Part shown: positions 42,554 through 50,409 of the stretch, piece after piece | Layout of the letters: each line of letters opens with the position of its first letter | Numbering within the stretch: the stretch's first letter is position 1 | Assembly (NCBI GenBank): GCA_945903645.1 | Contig: CAMDOM010000016.1 | Location: 1-54,476, forward strand | DNA length: 54,476 nt | Source: Chryseobacterium gleum | GTDB lineage: Bacteria > Bacteroidota > Bacteroidia > UBA10329 | Reading direction: 5' to 3' | Notes under the pieces: generated by a model | The model's input: only the letters and a program-made list of their open reading frames with translations | Database searches by the model: none | Told to the model about the DNA's origin: nothing | Translations under genes and position numbers: made by a program

Positions 42554-42973
42554 TCAGCTTGGTAAGATTATGGCAACATTGGGATTTATTTGACCAACTA
42601 GGAAATTATCGAAATTGGCGCGTTTGCTAATAAAGAATAGAGCTTGTTTATATTTTTCTTTAATCTCCTTTTGCTTTTTAAGGCTTAAATCAACATGTTT
42701 TCCATCATGAAGTATAAAGCGGAGCCCGGCAGAAGGAGAGAATAAATTGCTGTTGCTCAGTTATTGTAGCACCAAGTCTGGGTCAATATGGTTCAACACT
42801 CGAACCACATTCAAATCGAGCCCATCCCCACAAATTTTATCTCGAGGAAAAATGGCCGCATCCACAATCATGTGAGGAATACCCATCTTAGCCAAAAATA
42901 TGGAAGTAGTTGCCCCAGCTGTGCCTGCGCCTACTATGCATATTTTGGTGGAATACACCATGTTTTTCTGCAT
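42554..42973 (-). pseudogene. Decayed FAD-dependent oxidoreductase (geranylgeranyl-reductase-like)
   Basis: The N-terminus is a clear Rossmann FAD-binding start (ICIVGAGTAGATTSIFLAK) followed by FPRDKICGDGLDL, as in the geranylgeranyl reductase/halogenase-like family. At 42763-42761 an in-frame TAA interrupts it. The same frame then continues with recognisable family sequence: GLRFILHDGKHVDLSL, YKQALFFISKRANFDNFLV. Homology ends there and a TGA follows at 42556-42554. So the gene carries a nonsense mutation and has lost the remaining two thirds (about 400 residues expected). The region is AT-rich. Confidence 0.82.
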
Positions 42974-43032
42974 TTCAATCCTCGTTGATTTGGCGAAAAT
43001 AGGGTTTTAGCAACCTAAAGGTGCCGCAGAGA

Positions 43033-43953
43033 TTATTCCTCTTCTCCTCCCAAAATCAATTTGTACCCAATGCCGCGCACATTCACAATGCGAACGTTGG
43101 GGTCGGATTCTAGTTTTTTGCGAAGCTTGGAGATAAATACATCTAAGGTTCGGCCTACATACGCACCTTCGTCTCCCCACACTTTTTTGAGTAGCACATC
43201 GCGCTCCACTGTAGTGTTTACCGAAGCATGCAGCAGGGCCAGCAAATCGGCCTCTTTGCTGGTAAGCTCGTCTTTGGTGGTGTTGTGCCATAGCGCCATG
43301 TTGCGCGCGTCAAACTGGTAATGGCCAATGGCAATGGTGTTGGCAGAGGGCTTCGGCATGGGCGCTTGCTTTTTCTTCCGCAAAACCATGAACAAACCAA
43401 TGCATCCCATGGCTATCAAAGCCAAGAGCGCAGGCCACAGCATGTTTGCGCCTTGCGTTGCCAAAAGCGTAGGGCTTAGGGCACTGGTGTTGTCCAGCTG
43501 GGCAAGGGTTGGGTCAGGGTCGGTTAGGGTAATCAGTATGCTATAGCATCCTATGGGTAGCATTCTGCTTTTGCAGGCTACCTCGTGGGGGCCAATGGCA
43601 TCGTTTATCACATAGCTATACGCTACTTGGTTGGTTTCGCACTGCTCCACTTCGAGCACATAGCCTTTGGCAATATGGGTTAGGCGCATCACGCTGTCTA
43701 CGGTGGTCACCAATTGGTCGGGGTCTAGGGCGAAGTCTGCCCCAAACCGAATACGGTATCCATCGCCCTCTTGCTCTATGGGCAACACCCGCGATAGATA
43801 ATCCCCAGAGGAGAGCAATACCTGGTGGCCAATCATGCGCATGGCAACCAACGTATGCTTTTGGTGGGTATCGCGTATAGTTTGCCCTTGCCCTATAAGC
43901 CAAAGCAAGCAGAACAGCACTGGCACTACAAAGCGAAGAAAACGGGAGTGCAT
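43033..43953 (-). CDS. Membrane-anchored OmpR-type winged-helix regulator (inverted ToxR-like)
   Basis: This is a one-component regulator. An N-terminal signal/anchor (about 5-22) is followed by a periplasmic domain (about 24-170), a transmembrane helix (about 171-191) with RKKK stop-transfer residues, and a cytoplasmic OmpR/PhoB-type winged helix (about 208-301: TSKEADLLALL, RDVLLKKVWG, VFISKLRKKL, VRGIGYKL). This is the reverse of ToxR, whose DNA-binding domain is N-terminal. It should read an envelope signal and bind direct-repeat DNA. A -7 box lies 4 bases from its start, and three 10-bp-phased TTTACA-like repeats lie about 50 bases upstream. Confidence 0.82.
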   Translation of the reverse strand: MHSRFLRFVVPVLFCLLWLIGQGQTIRDTHQKHTLVAMRMIGHQVLLSSGDYLSRVLPIEQEGDGYRIRFGADFALDPDQLVTTVDSVMRLTHIAKGYVLEVEQCETNQVAYSYVINDAIGPHEVACKSRMLPIGCYSILITLTDPDPTLAQLDNTSALSPTLLATQGANMLWPALLALIAMGCIGLFMVLRKKKQAPMPKPSANTIAIGHYQFDARNMALWHNTTKDELTSKEADLLALLHASVNTTVERDVLLKKVWGDEGAYVGRTLDVFISKLRKKLESDPNVRIVNVRGIGYKLILGGEEE

Positions 43954-43957
43954 GACG

Positions 43958-43965
43958 CAAATTTA
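43958..43965 (-). promoter_or_regulatory. -7 box 4 bases from the regulator start
   Basis: The minus strand reads TAAATTTG ending 4 bases before the ATG of the winged-helix gene. Confidence 0.5.
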
Positions 43966-44004
43966 CTTGGATAGTGCCCCCAAGTGCGTATGCTACCGCG
44001 TCAT

Positions 44005-44030
44005 TTTACATTGATTTACACTTGTTTAAC
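44005..44030 (+). promoter_or_regulatory. Three 10-bp-phased TTTACA-type repeats
   Basis: TTTACA (44005-44010), TTTACA (44015-44020) and TTTAAC (44025-44030) follow one another at an exact 10-bp period. They lie between the divergent winged-helix regulator and the DUF5690 transporter genes. OmpR/PhoB-type proteins bind such tandem repeats, so this is a candidate operator for the neighbouring regulator or a Pho-type box. Confidence 0.5.
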
Positions 44031-44220
44031 ACCCATGGAACTAGGCCAGAATAGTTTTGACCCACATAAAACCTAAAGCCATGCACACCCAACGCACCTC
44101 AGCACCATTTTCTTTAAGGCGTACTCTTTTCGTTTCTTCACACTTCCATAACACACGGCAGTTCGGTTTGTAGGTGATAAATAAGAACTTAGCCCATTCT
44201 TATCTGTCCGCAGTCCTTTC

Positions 44221-45501
44221 GTGAACATAGGCTCATCCATTACCCAACGCTTGTCGCGCCTACCCGGACTACTGTTGTCCGTTTACGCCATTATTGCAGC
44301 GTTTAGCACCTATTCGTGCATGTATGCCTTTCGCAAGCCCTTCACGGCTACGGGCTACGATGATGTGCAGGATATGTGGGGGCTAAAATTTAAATCGGCT
44401 CTTGTTATTGCGCAAGTATTAGGCTACACGCTGAGCAAGTTTATTGGCATCAAGGTGGTGAGCGAAATGGGGCGCAACAAGCGCGGCCTTGCCTTATTGG
44501 CGTTAATCGCGGTTTCAGAAATAGCATTGCTTGGTTTTGCCGTGGTTCCGGTAGAGTTGAAGTTTCTTTTTCTTTTTCTCAACGGCATACCATTGGGTAT
44601 GGTGTGGGGGCTTGTGTTCAGCTTTTTAGAAGGTAGACGCTACACCGAATTGATGGGTGCTGGTTTGTGTGCCAGCTTCATCTTTGCCAGTGGATTTGTG
44701 AAAACCGTAGGTAAATGGCTTTTGGTAGAAGGCGTTTCGGAATTTTGGATGCCAGCCGCTACTGGGTTGGTATTCGCCTTGCCCATGGTGTTTTTTGTAT
44801 GGATGCTGGGCCTTTTGCCCAACCCCAATGCCGAAGATATAGCATTGCGCACCGAACGTTTGCCTATGAAAGGCCCAGAACGCAAAGCGTTCTTTATGAA
44901 ATTCGCTTTCGGTCTCACTTCGTTAATTCTGTTTTATGTGGCGCTAACCGCCTTCCGCGATTTCCGCGACAACTTTATGGCCGAACTGCTTACTGCCTTA
45001 GGTTTTGGAGAAACGCCTGGCATTTTCACCGCCACCGAAGTGCCCGTAACTATCGGAGTGTTGACCTTGCTGGCTTTCCTCATGTTTATTAAAAACAATA
45101 TGCGGGCGTTGATGGTGAACCACATCATTATTGCCTTTGGTGCTGTTGTGGTGGGCGCATCCACTTGGCTTTTCCATCATGGCAGCATTGGTGCGGTATG
45201 GTGGATTATCCTCACAGGGTTTGGCGCCTACACCAGCTACATTCCCTTCAATTGCATCCTTTTCGAACGCTTGATTGCCGCTTTTAAGTATCCAAGCAAT
45301 GCGGGTTTTCTCATCTATTTGTCCGATGCTTTTGGCTATTTGGGAAGTGTGACCGTATTGCTTTACAAAGATTTCTTCGTGAGCGAATTGGATTGGATTA
45401 CCTTTTTCACCTATGCGTGCTATGGTGTTAGTGCCACAGGAGTGCTGTTTACTACTGCAGCATTATTCTATTTTCTACGGAAAAGTGCAACTATCGCTTA
45501 A
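44221..45501 (+). CDS. DUF5690 family MFS-like transporter
   Basis: The start is GTG at 44221. The 426-residue protein has about twelve hydrophobic helices and a major-facilitator-like layout (SCMYAFRKPFTATGY near the first helix resembles the sugar-phosphate/organophosphate antiporter group; FRDFRDNFMAEL lies in the middle). It belongs to DUF5690. It is followed 60 bases later by phnW on the same strand, so uptake of 2-aminoethylphosphonate or a related compound is a reasonable inference; direct evidence is lacking. Confidence 0.8.
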   Translation: MNIGSSITQRLSRLPGLLLSVYAIIAAFSTYSCMYAFRKPFTATGYDDVQDMWGLKFKSALVIAQVLGYTLSKFIGIKVVSEMGRNKRGLALLALIAVSEIALLGFAVVPVELKFLFLFLNGIPLGMVWGLVFSFLEGRRYTELMGAGLCASFIFASGFVKTVGKWLLVEGVSEFWMPAATGLVFALPMVFFVWMLGLLPNPNAEDIALRTERLPMKGPERKAFFMKFAFGLTSLILFYVALTAFRDFRDNFMAELLTALGFGETPGIFTATEVPVTIGVLTLLAFLMFIKNNMRALMVNHIIIAFGAVVVGASTWLFHHGSIGAVWWIILTGFGAYTSYIPFNCILFERLIAAFKYPSNAGFLIYLSDAFGYLGSVTVLLYKDFFVSELDWITFFTYACYGVSATGVLFTTAALFYFLRKSATIA

Positions 45502-45561
45502 CACGACTAGGCATACGAAACTCAAAACTTTTAAAGTTACATATATACGATTACACCAGCC

Positions 45562-46662
45562 ATGCCCGACAAACTGCTCTTTACTCCCGGCCCACTCACC
45601 ACCTCTATTACGGTAAAAGAAGCAATGCTTCGCGACCTAGGCTCTAGAGATTATGAGTTCATAGATTTGGTAAAATCTATCCGAACCGACCTTTTGGCCT
45701 TGGGTGAAGTGTCGCAACAGTCGGGCTACGACTGCATCATCATTCAAGGCTCGGGCACCTTTGGTATAGAGGCAGTTATATCGAGTGCTATAGCCAAAGA
45801 TGGGCATCTGTTGCTTTTGATAAATGGCGCCTACGGCAAACGCATGGCACAAATTGCCAAAGTGCATGGCATTCGCTGCGATAGTATCGAAAGTGCGGAA
45901 AACGAATCACCTTCCGCAGATGAATTGGAAGCTTTTCTGCGCAGCAATCCTTCAGTAACACATGTTGCGGTGGTGCATTGCGAGACTACCACTGGAATAT
46001 TGAATCCCATTGAAGCCTATGGAAAAGTGATTCAACAACATGGCAAACGCTACATTGTAGATGCCATGAGTAGCTTCGGTGGCATACCCGTTAACCTAGA
46101 AACTTGTGGAATTGATTTTCTGATTTCCAGCAGCAACAAGTGCATTGAAGGCGTACCCGGATTCAGTATTGTGCTTGGTAGCAAAGCCGCCATTGCCGAA
46201 TGTGAAGGCCGCTCACGCACCCTAAGCTTCGACCTCTATGCTCAATGGAAAGGATTGGAAAATGATGGGCAATTTCGTTTCACTCCGCCCACACATTCTT
46301 TATTGGCCTACCATCAAGCCATCAAAGAATTGCATGCCGAAGGGGGAGTGGCAGGCAGAGCTGCACGCTATGGCGCCAACCATCAGGCCCTATCTGAGGG
46401 TATGCGCGCCCTCGATTTTGAAGAATATCTCCCCAAAGAAAAGCAGGCGCATATCATCACCACTTATCGCTATCCTACCAATACAGCTTTCCATTTTGGG
46501 AATTTCTACGAGAAACTAAACCAACGAGGCTTTGCCATTTACCCGGGCAAACTGACCCAAGGCGATTGTTTTAGAATTGGAAACATTGGGCGCATTTCTG
46601 TGACCGATGTGAATGCACTCGTTGAAGCTATTACCGAGGTAAAATCCGAAATGGGCTTTTAG
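45562..46662 (+). CDS. phnW: 2-aminoethylphosphonate--pyruvate transaminase
   Basis: This class V PLP aminotransferase converts 2-aminoethylphosphonate and pyruvate into phosphonoacetaldehyde and alanine. Conserved PhnW phrases run through the protein: LLFTPGPLTTS, MLRDLGSRDYEF, QGSGTFGIEAV, NGAYGKRM, VVHCETTTGILNP, VDAMSSFGG, SSSNKCIEGVPGF with the cofactor Lys193, FTPPTHSLLA and IYPGKLTQGDCFRIGNIG. Length (366) is exactly typical. The product fits the phosphonatase-like enzyme encoded at 22458. Its 3' end overlaps the convergent thioesterase gene by 4 bases. Confidence 0.93.
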   Translation: MPDKLLFTPGPLTTSITVKEAMLRDLGSRDYEFIDLVKSIRTDLLALGEVSQQSGYDCIIIQGSGTFGIEAVISSAIAKDGHLLLLINGAYGKRMAQIAKVHGIRCDSIESAENESPSADELEAFLRSNPSVTHVAVVHCETTTGILNPIEAYGKVIQQHGKRYIVDAMSSFGGIPVNLETCGIDFLISSSNKCIEGVPGFSIVLGSKAAIAECEGRSRTLSFDLYAQWKGLENDGQFRFTPPTHSLLAYHQAIKELHAEGGVAGRAARYGANHQALSEGMRALDFEEYLPKEKQAHIITTYRYPTNTAFHFGNFYEKLNQRGFAIYPGKLTQGDCFRIGNIGRISVTDVNALVEAITEVKSEMGF

Positions 46663-47174
46663 ATTCCGAATAATGCCCGAAGTTCGGTAGCATCATCGGG
46701 TTTCATTTTTCCTGCCAGAATAAGGCTGAGTTGCCGTCTGCGCATAGCCCCTTCATAGCGTTCCTTTTCTTCGTCCGTTTCTGGAACCACCTCTGGCACT
46801 GGTATGGGATTTCCCATTTGATCAACAGCCACAAAAGTGTAAATAGCTTCGTTGCATTTAATCTGCGCGGCAGTGCTGCGGTCTTCCACATACACATCTA
46901 TAAATATCTCCATACTGGAGCTAAATGAGCGGCTTACTTTAGCTTTTAGCGTCACGATATCGCCCAATGCAATGGCTTTATTAAAGGCCACATTGTTCAC
47001 TGCAGCAGTCACCGAAATACGCTTGCACAATCGATGGGCAGCCACCGCAGCAATCACATCCATCCAATGCAACAGCTTGCCGCCCATCAAGTTGCCAAGG
47101 GTGTTAGTATCGTTGGGCAACACAATTTCGGTGCTTATGCTAAGCGTGTCTATCGGGTGTTTTTTAAGTGCCAT
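46659..47174 (-). CDS. Acyl-CoA thioesterase (hotdog fold)
   Basis: This is a cytosolic hotdog-fold thioesterase of the YciA/BACH type. The central helix segment NTLGNLMGGKLLHWMDVIAA and the strand-rich VTAAVNNVAFNKAIALGD follow the family pattern, and the C-terminal EEKERYEGAMRRR helix is common in Bacteroidota members. It would hydrolyse acyl-CoA esters. It is monocistronic; a -7 box TACCTTTG lies 19 bases upstream (47201-47194, minus strand). Confidence 0.87.
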   Translation of the reverse strand: MALKKHPIDTLSISTEIVLPNDTNTLGNLMGGKLLHWMDVIAAVAAHRLCKRISVTAAVNNVAFNKAIALGDIVTLKAKVSRSFSSSMEIFIDVYVEDRSTAAQIKCNEAIYTFVAVDQMGNPIPVPEVVPETDEEKERYEGAMRRRQLSLILAGKMKPDDATELRALFGI

Positions 47175-47193
47175 GTGGTGTGGGATTGTGGCA

Positions 47194-47201
47194 CAAAGGT
47201 A
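47194..47201 (-). promoter_or_regulatory. -7 box of the thioesterase gene
   Basis: The minus strand reads TACCTTTG, a full consensus match, 19 bases before the start codon. Confidence 0.5.
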
Positions 47202-47228
47202 ACCCTACGCTTACCGCCATTTAGCGCA

Positions 47229-47262
47229 TAAAAAAACCGCGATGAACATGCCATCGCGGTTT
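47229..47262 (-). terminator. Rho-independent terminator of the TBDR/hydrolase operon
   Basis: An 11-bp stem (47234-47244 with 47252-47262) followed on the minus strand by seven T residues, 22 bases after the stop of the hydrolase gene. Confidence 0.87.
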
Positions 47263-47284
47263 CTTTATTGAATTTAACCAGCCG

Positions 47285-50200
47285 TTAGATGCGGGTCAAC
47301 TTCTGAGTTTCGCGCTCGCCTGTTTTCATATTGGTCATTTCTACGATGTAGATACCCGATGAAAGGAAAGATACATTTAAGTTAATGTGATCTTCAAACG
47401 AAGTTTCTTCAAACATCAACTTTCCATTGATATCCATAATACGAATTTTTTGCTCATCCTGATTTCCTACAAAAATGGTCACTTGGTCAGATGCTGGATT
47501 TGGATAAATAAGCATACTGTTTCCTGGATCAACTTCAGTAGCTAAGTCCTCTACATCTGTGTACTTTTTGCTTAGGACGGGTAAAGAGATACTGCTAGGA
47601 TGCTCTGGCGAGAAAGCAATACGCTGAATTGCTACACGGGGCATCATGAAAGGGGCATCTGGACCACCAAATTTGTATCCACGGCCATCGCCTGGCTTTC
47701 TGCGGAAGAATTCGCCATCGTTGATTGGAATGTTCGGGTTAACCTGATAACGATTATAGTTACTGCTGGCAACTAAGATTTTTACTCTATGTCCATGGCC
47801 AAATGTGTAGGCAACGGGAAGCAGATTAAACACATATTCATACACCTCACCAATTTGAATATTGGTGTAAGGGATATTATCGCCAGGATATGGAGCTTCC
47901 GAATCTAACCAAGGTTCCTCTACAAGCATACGTGCATAGTTGCGGGCACGTGCGTTTATACATCCATCCTGAACAAAATACTCCCGTCCATCAGGATAAA
48001 CGTCTACGATACGTACATGAAAGTCGGTGTCTGTAAGTCCAGAGGCCAAACCGCCCACATTACTTTTTGCATATAACTTAACAGATGGAAACCCAACAAT
48101 GGAAAGTGAATCTTCAATGGGCTCAGTTTCAAAAGCAATTACCCCTTCGCGGTCAATAGTGTAAGGTGCATAGCGCGGGTCTTTTAGATTAAACTGTCCT
48201 TGCGAATCACGCTCGCCATCGGGAGTTCTAACAATCATATTTGCTCCACCAATGGTGCGAATTGGATCATCTGGGTCGTGCACATACATGGTGAACCCTT
48301 CATCTACTGTAGGAGCACTTTGATTAAGCGTTCCGCCCTTGTGCATATAATAACGGGTGCGCTGAATGGCATCCCAATCACGCCCTTCTGGGAGCGGGAA
48401 GGTATCGGCAGCCAACCAGTAGTTGCCCAGGTTAACGTTATTAGGGTCAGTATCATCGTTTGGCCCAATTACATAGGCACGCACATTGGGAACAACTGCA
48501 GGATTACCAAAATCTTTGAATGGTATTGGTGTAATGTCATCGCTTGCGAGCCCCGGGATAAGTGTTCCTATCTCAATATCTGGAACCGCTATTTCAAATG
48601 ATTGACCATCTAAAAGTCCACCACTAACTACAAGTTCCGCCTTTAATCCGCTGATTGGTCTTGATCCGTTAAGAATTCCAACTAACTCATCAAATGGAAC
48701 GCGCAATTCGTCAGAAGGCACACGCACATTGACAAAACCCAATATTGAAGCATCGAATAATGGTATAAGGTTTTGCGTCTCTGGCAAAATGAACGTAGGC
48801 TCGCCAATGTATTGCTCCGCACGATAGTTTAGATTGTAGCGATACCAACCAATCAATTCAGAGTTTAGCGCTTTGGAAATTTTTAAATCATTGGTGTTGA
48901 AATCATCAAAATTGATTCCCATCACATCAATTACGTTTTCAGGGTAGGTGCGGTCACCCGTAGTGCGATTACCGATGGTTTGATGCGCCCATGGTCCGAT
49001 TACTATCTTTTGAAGGTTCCGATTTTCCGGGCTTAAATGTTTGCGCATGTTAGACCATGTTTCGGCCTGTCCATCAATAAATATGTCCCACCATCCAACA
49101 AGATGATAGCCGGGCACTTCCATGTTTTTCCAACGCACGGTGTTTCTTCCTTCTAATGGTGTAGAACCGAACCCAAGCAATCCATCTGGGTCACTATCAT
49201 CTGTATCTTCTACTATTAAGGTTCCATTTATGCGCTTTCCTTTCGATACAGATTCTCCATCAGGACGAACCATGGCCCGGCTCACGTCCATATCAGCTCG
49301 TCCTGGAGAATTTGGATAATACCCAGCTGGTAAAACTTCTCCAGTTTCCGCATCAGTATATCGCACATTCAAAAAGTGGTCAATAGACAAGTTAGCCGCA
49401 GCAAACATATTTTGACCGTAACTTTTCGTCTCGCCATTTACCGTAATGTCCTGTGGCAAGTTATAGTCCGCTGAGCTATGGAGGTTGTTGTCCATGTCAT
49501 TGTCAATTGGAATCAAATCGTCATCTGTTCCAGAAAAGATTTGACCAGCTAGCCAACCAGTTACCAATCTATCGCGAAGTACTCCGTTAGGGAAACCAAC
49601 GCTTTTGTAGAAATCTGCTGGAGCCACAATAGGTAGAATACACTTGAGACCCGGTTGAGTCACGTCAATTTTGTGTGATGCTGCTGCTTGGTATTGATTA
49701 TAGCCCAAAGCTGAAGCTCCAAACATTCCAATACGACCGTTAATCATTTTATCGCGCGTTTCGAATATTCCGTCTCCATCTAAGTCATAATCACGCATTA
49801 AGCTATCTGTTGCGTAGCGAATAGTCCAGTATCCATCTTCGTTGCGATTACCATTACGTGCATCATTAAATGCCGTTTTGTCCAACACGTGTTTGTAGTT
49901 AGGATGATAGGCGTTTTTGTTCCAAGAGTCGCTCATTAAAGGCAAATACACGCCTCCTGATTCATAACGTCCTCGCATGTCTTGTTTGGCATACACATAA
50001 CCCAATAGGCCAATCACAGCTCCTTCTTCCGCGTTTTGATCACCTTTATCATAAGGTGTTCTCGAGAGAATCATTGGTAATTGATACGGGTTTGGATTCA
50101 ACCCGCCATTCAGTGAGTCGTAAACCAAAAATTGTTTACCTCTAGGAATAAGCTCCAAACTGAAGGATTGTGTTCCTCCTCCCAAAGCCGCTGGAATATC

Positions 50201-50404
50201 CAAAGCTACCGGAACCACCAAGCAGTCTTGAAGAATGGGTAGATACAAATCAGTCATCAGTTTGACTCCATCAGGCATCACGAATTCTTGTGATATTACG
50301 GTGGTAAGTTCACTGAAATTGTCGATTTGACCATTCAAAATGTTTTGAGCTTGAGACTGCAAAGCAGTTCCGGCAAGCGCAACATAGAGTAGTATTTTTT
50401 TCAT
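47285..50404 (-). CDS. Large secreted CocE/NonD hydrolase with T9SS domain
   Basis: This is a surface-delivered alpha/beta hydrolase of the S15/CocE family. A signal peptide (1-19) precedes the catalytic domain with TPYDKG, DMRGRYESGG, nucleophile Ser231 in GASALG, VGWWDIF and GPWAHQT. The C-terminal jelly-roll shows VAYTFGHGHRVKI. The last 75 residues are a T9SS domain (IYPNPASDQ ... GIYIVEM). At 1039 residues it is about 330 longer than the relative at 1462 because of insertions and the sorting domain. It starts 5 bases after the TBDR stop, so products of its reaction are probably imported by that receptor. Confidence 0.88.
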   Translation of the reverse strand: MKKILLYVALAGTALQSQAQNILNGQIDNFSELTTVISQEFVMPDGVKLMTDLYLPILQDCLVVPVALDIPAALGGGTQSFSLELIPRGKQFLVYDSLNGGLNPNPYQLPMILSRTPYDKGDQNAEEGAVIGLLGYVYAKQDMRGRYESGGVYLPLMSDSWNKNAYHPNYKHVLDKTAFNDARNGNRNEDGYWTIRYATDSLMRDYDLDGDGIFETRDKMINGRIGMFGASALGYNQYQAAASHKIDVTQPGLKCILPIVAPADFYKSVGFPNGVLRDRLVTGWLAGQIFSGTDDDLIPIDNDMDNNLHSSADYNLPQDITVNGETKSYGQNMFAAANLSIDHFLNVRYTDAETGEVLPAGYYPNSPGRADMDVSRAMVRPDGESVSKGKRINGTLIVEDTDDSDPDGLLGFGSTPLEGRNTVRWKNMEVPGYHLVGWWDIFIDGQAETWSNMRKHLSPENRNLQKIVIGPWAHQTIGNRTTGDRTYPENVIDVMGINFDDFNTNDLKISKALNSELIGWYRYNLNYRAEQYIGEPTFILPETQNLIPLFDASILGFVNVRVPSDELRVPFDELVGILNGSRPISGLKAELVVSGGLLDGQSFEIAVPDIEIGTLIPGLASDDITPIPFKDFGNPAVVPNVRAYVIGPNDDTDPNNVNLGNYWLAADTFPLPEGRDWDAIQRTRYYMHKGGTLNQSAPTVDEGFTMYVHDPDDPIRTIGGANMIVRTPDGERDSQGQFNLKDPRYAPYTIDREGVIAFETEPIEDSLSIVGFPSVKLYAKSNVGGLASGLTDTDFHVRIVDVYPDGREYFVQDGCINARARNYARMLVEEPWLDSEAPYPGDNIPYTNIQIGEVYEYVFNLLPVAYTFGHGHRVKILVASSNYNRYQVNPNIPINDGEFFRRKPGDGRGYKFGGPDAPFMMPRVAIQRIAFSPEHPSSISLPVLSKKYTDVEDLATEVDPGNSMLIYPNPASDQVTIFVGNQDEQKIRIMDINGKLMFEETSFEDHINLNVSFLSSGIYIVEMTNMKTGERETQKLTRI

Positions 50405-50409
50405 GGCAA

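Noticed and set aside
44082-44174. Small plus-strand frame (about 30 codons) in the regulator/transporter gap
   Set aside because: No domain or supporting signal; it sits in the divergent promoter region.
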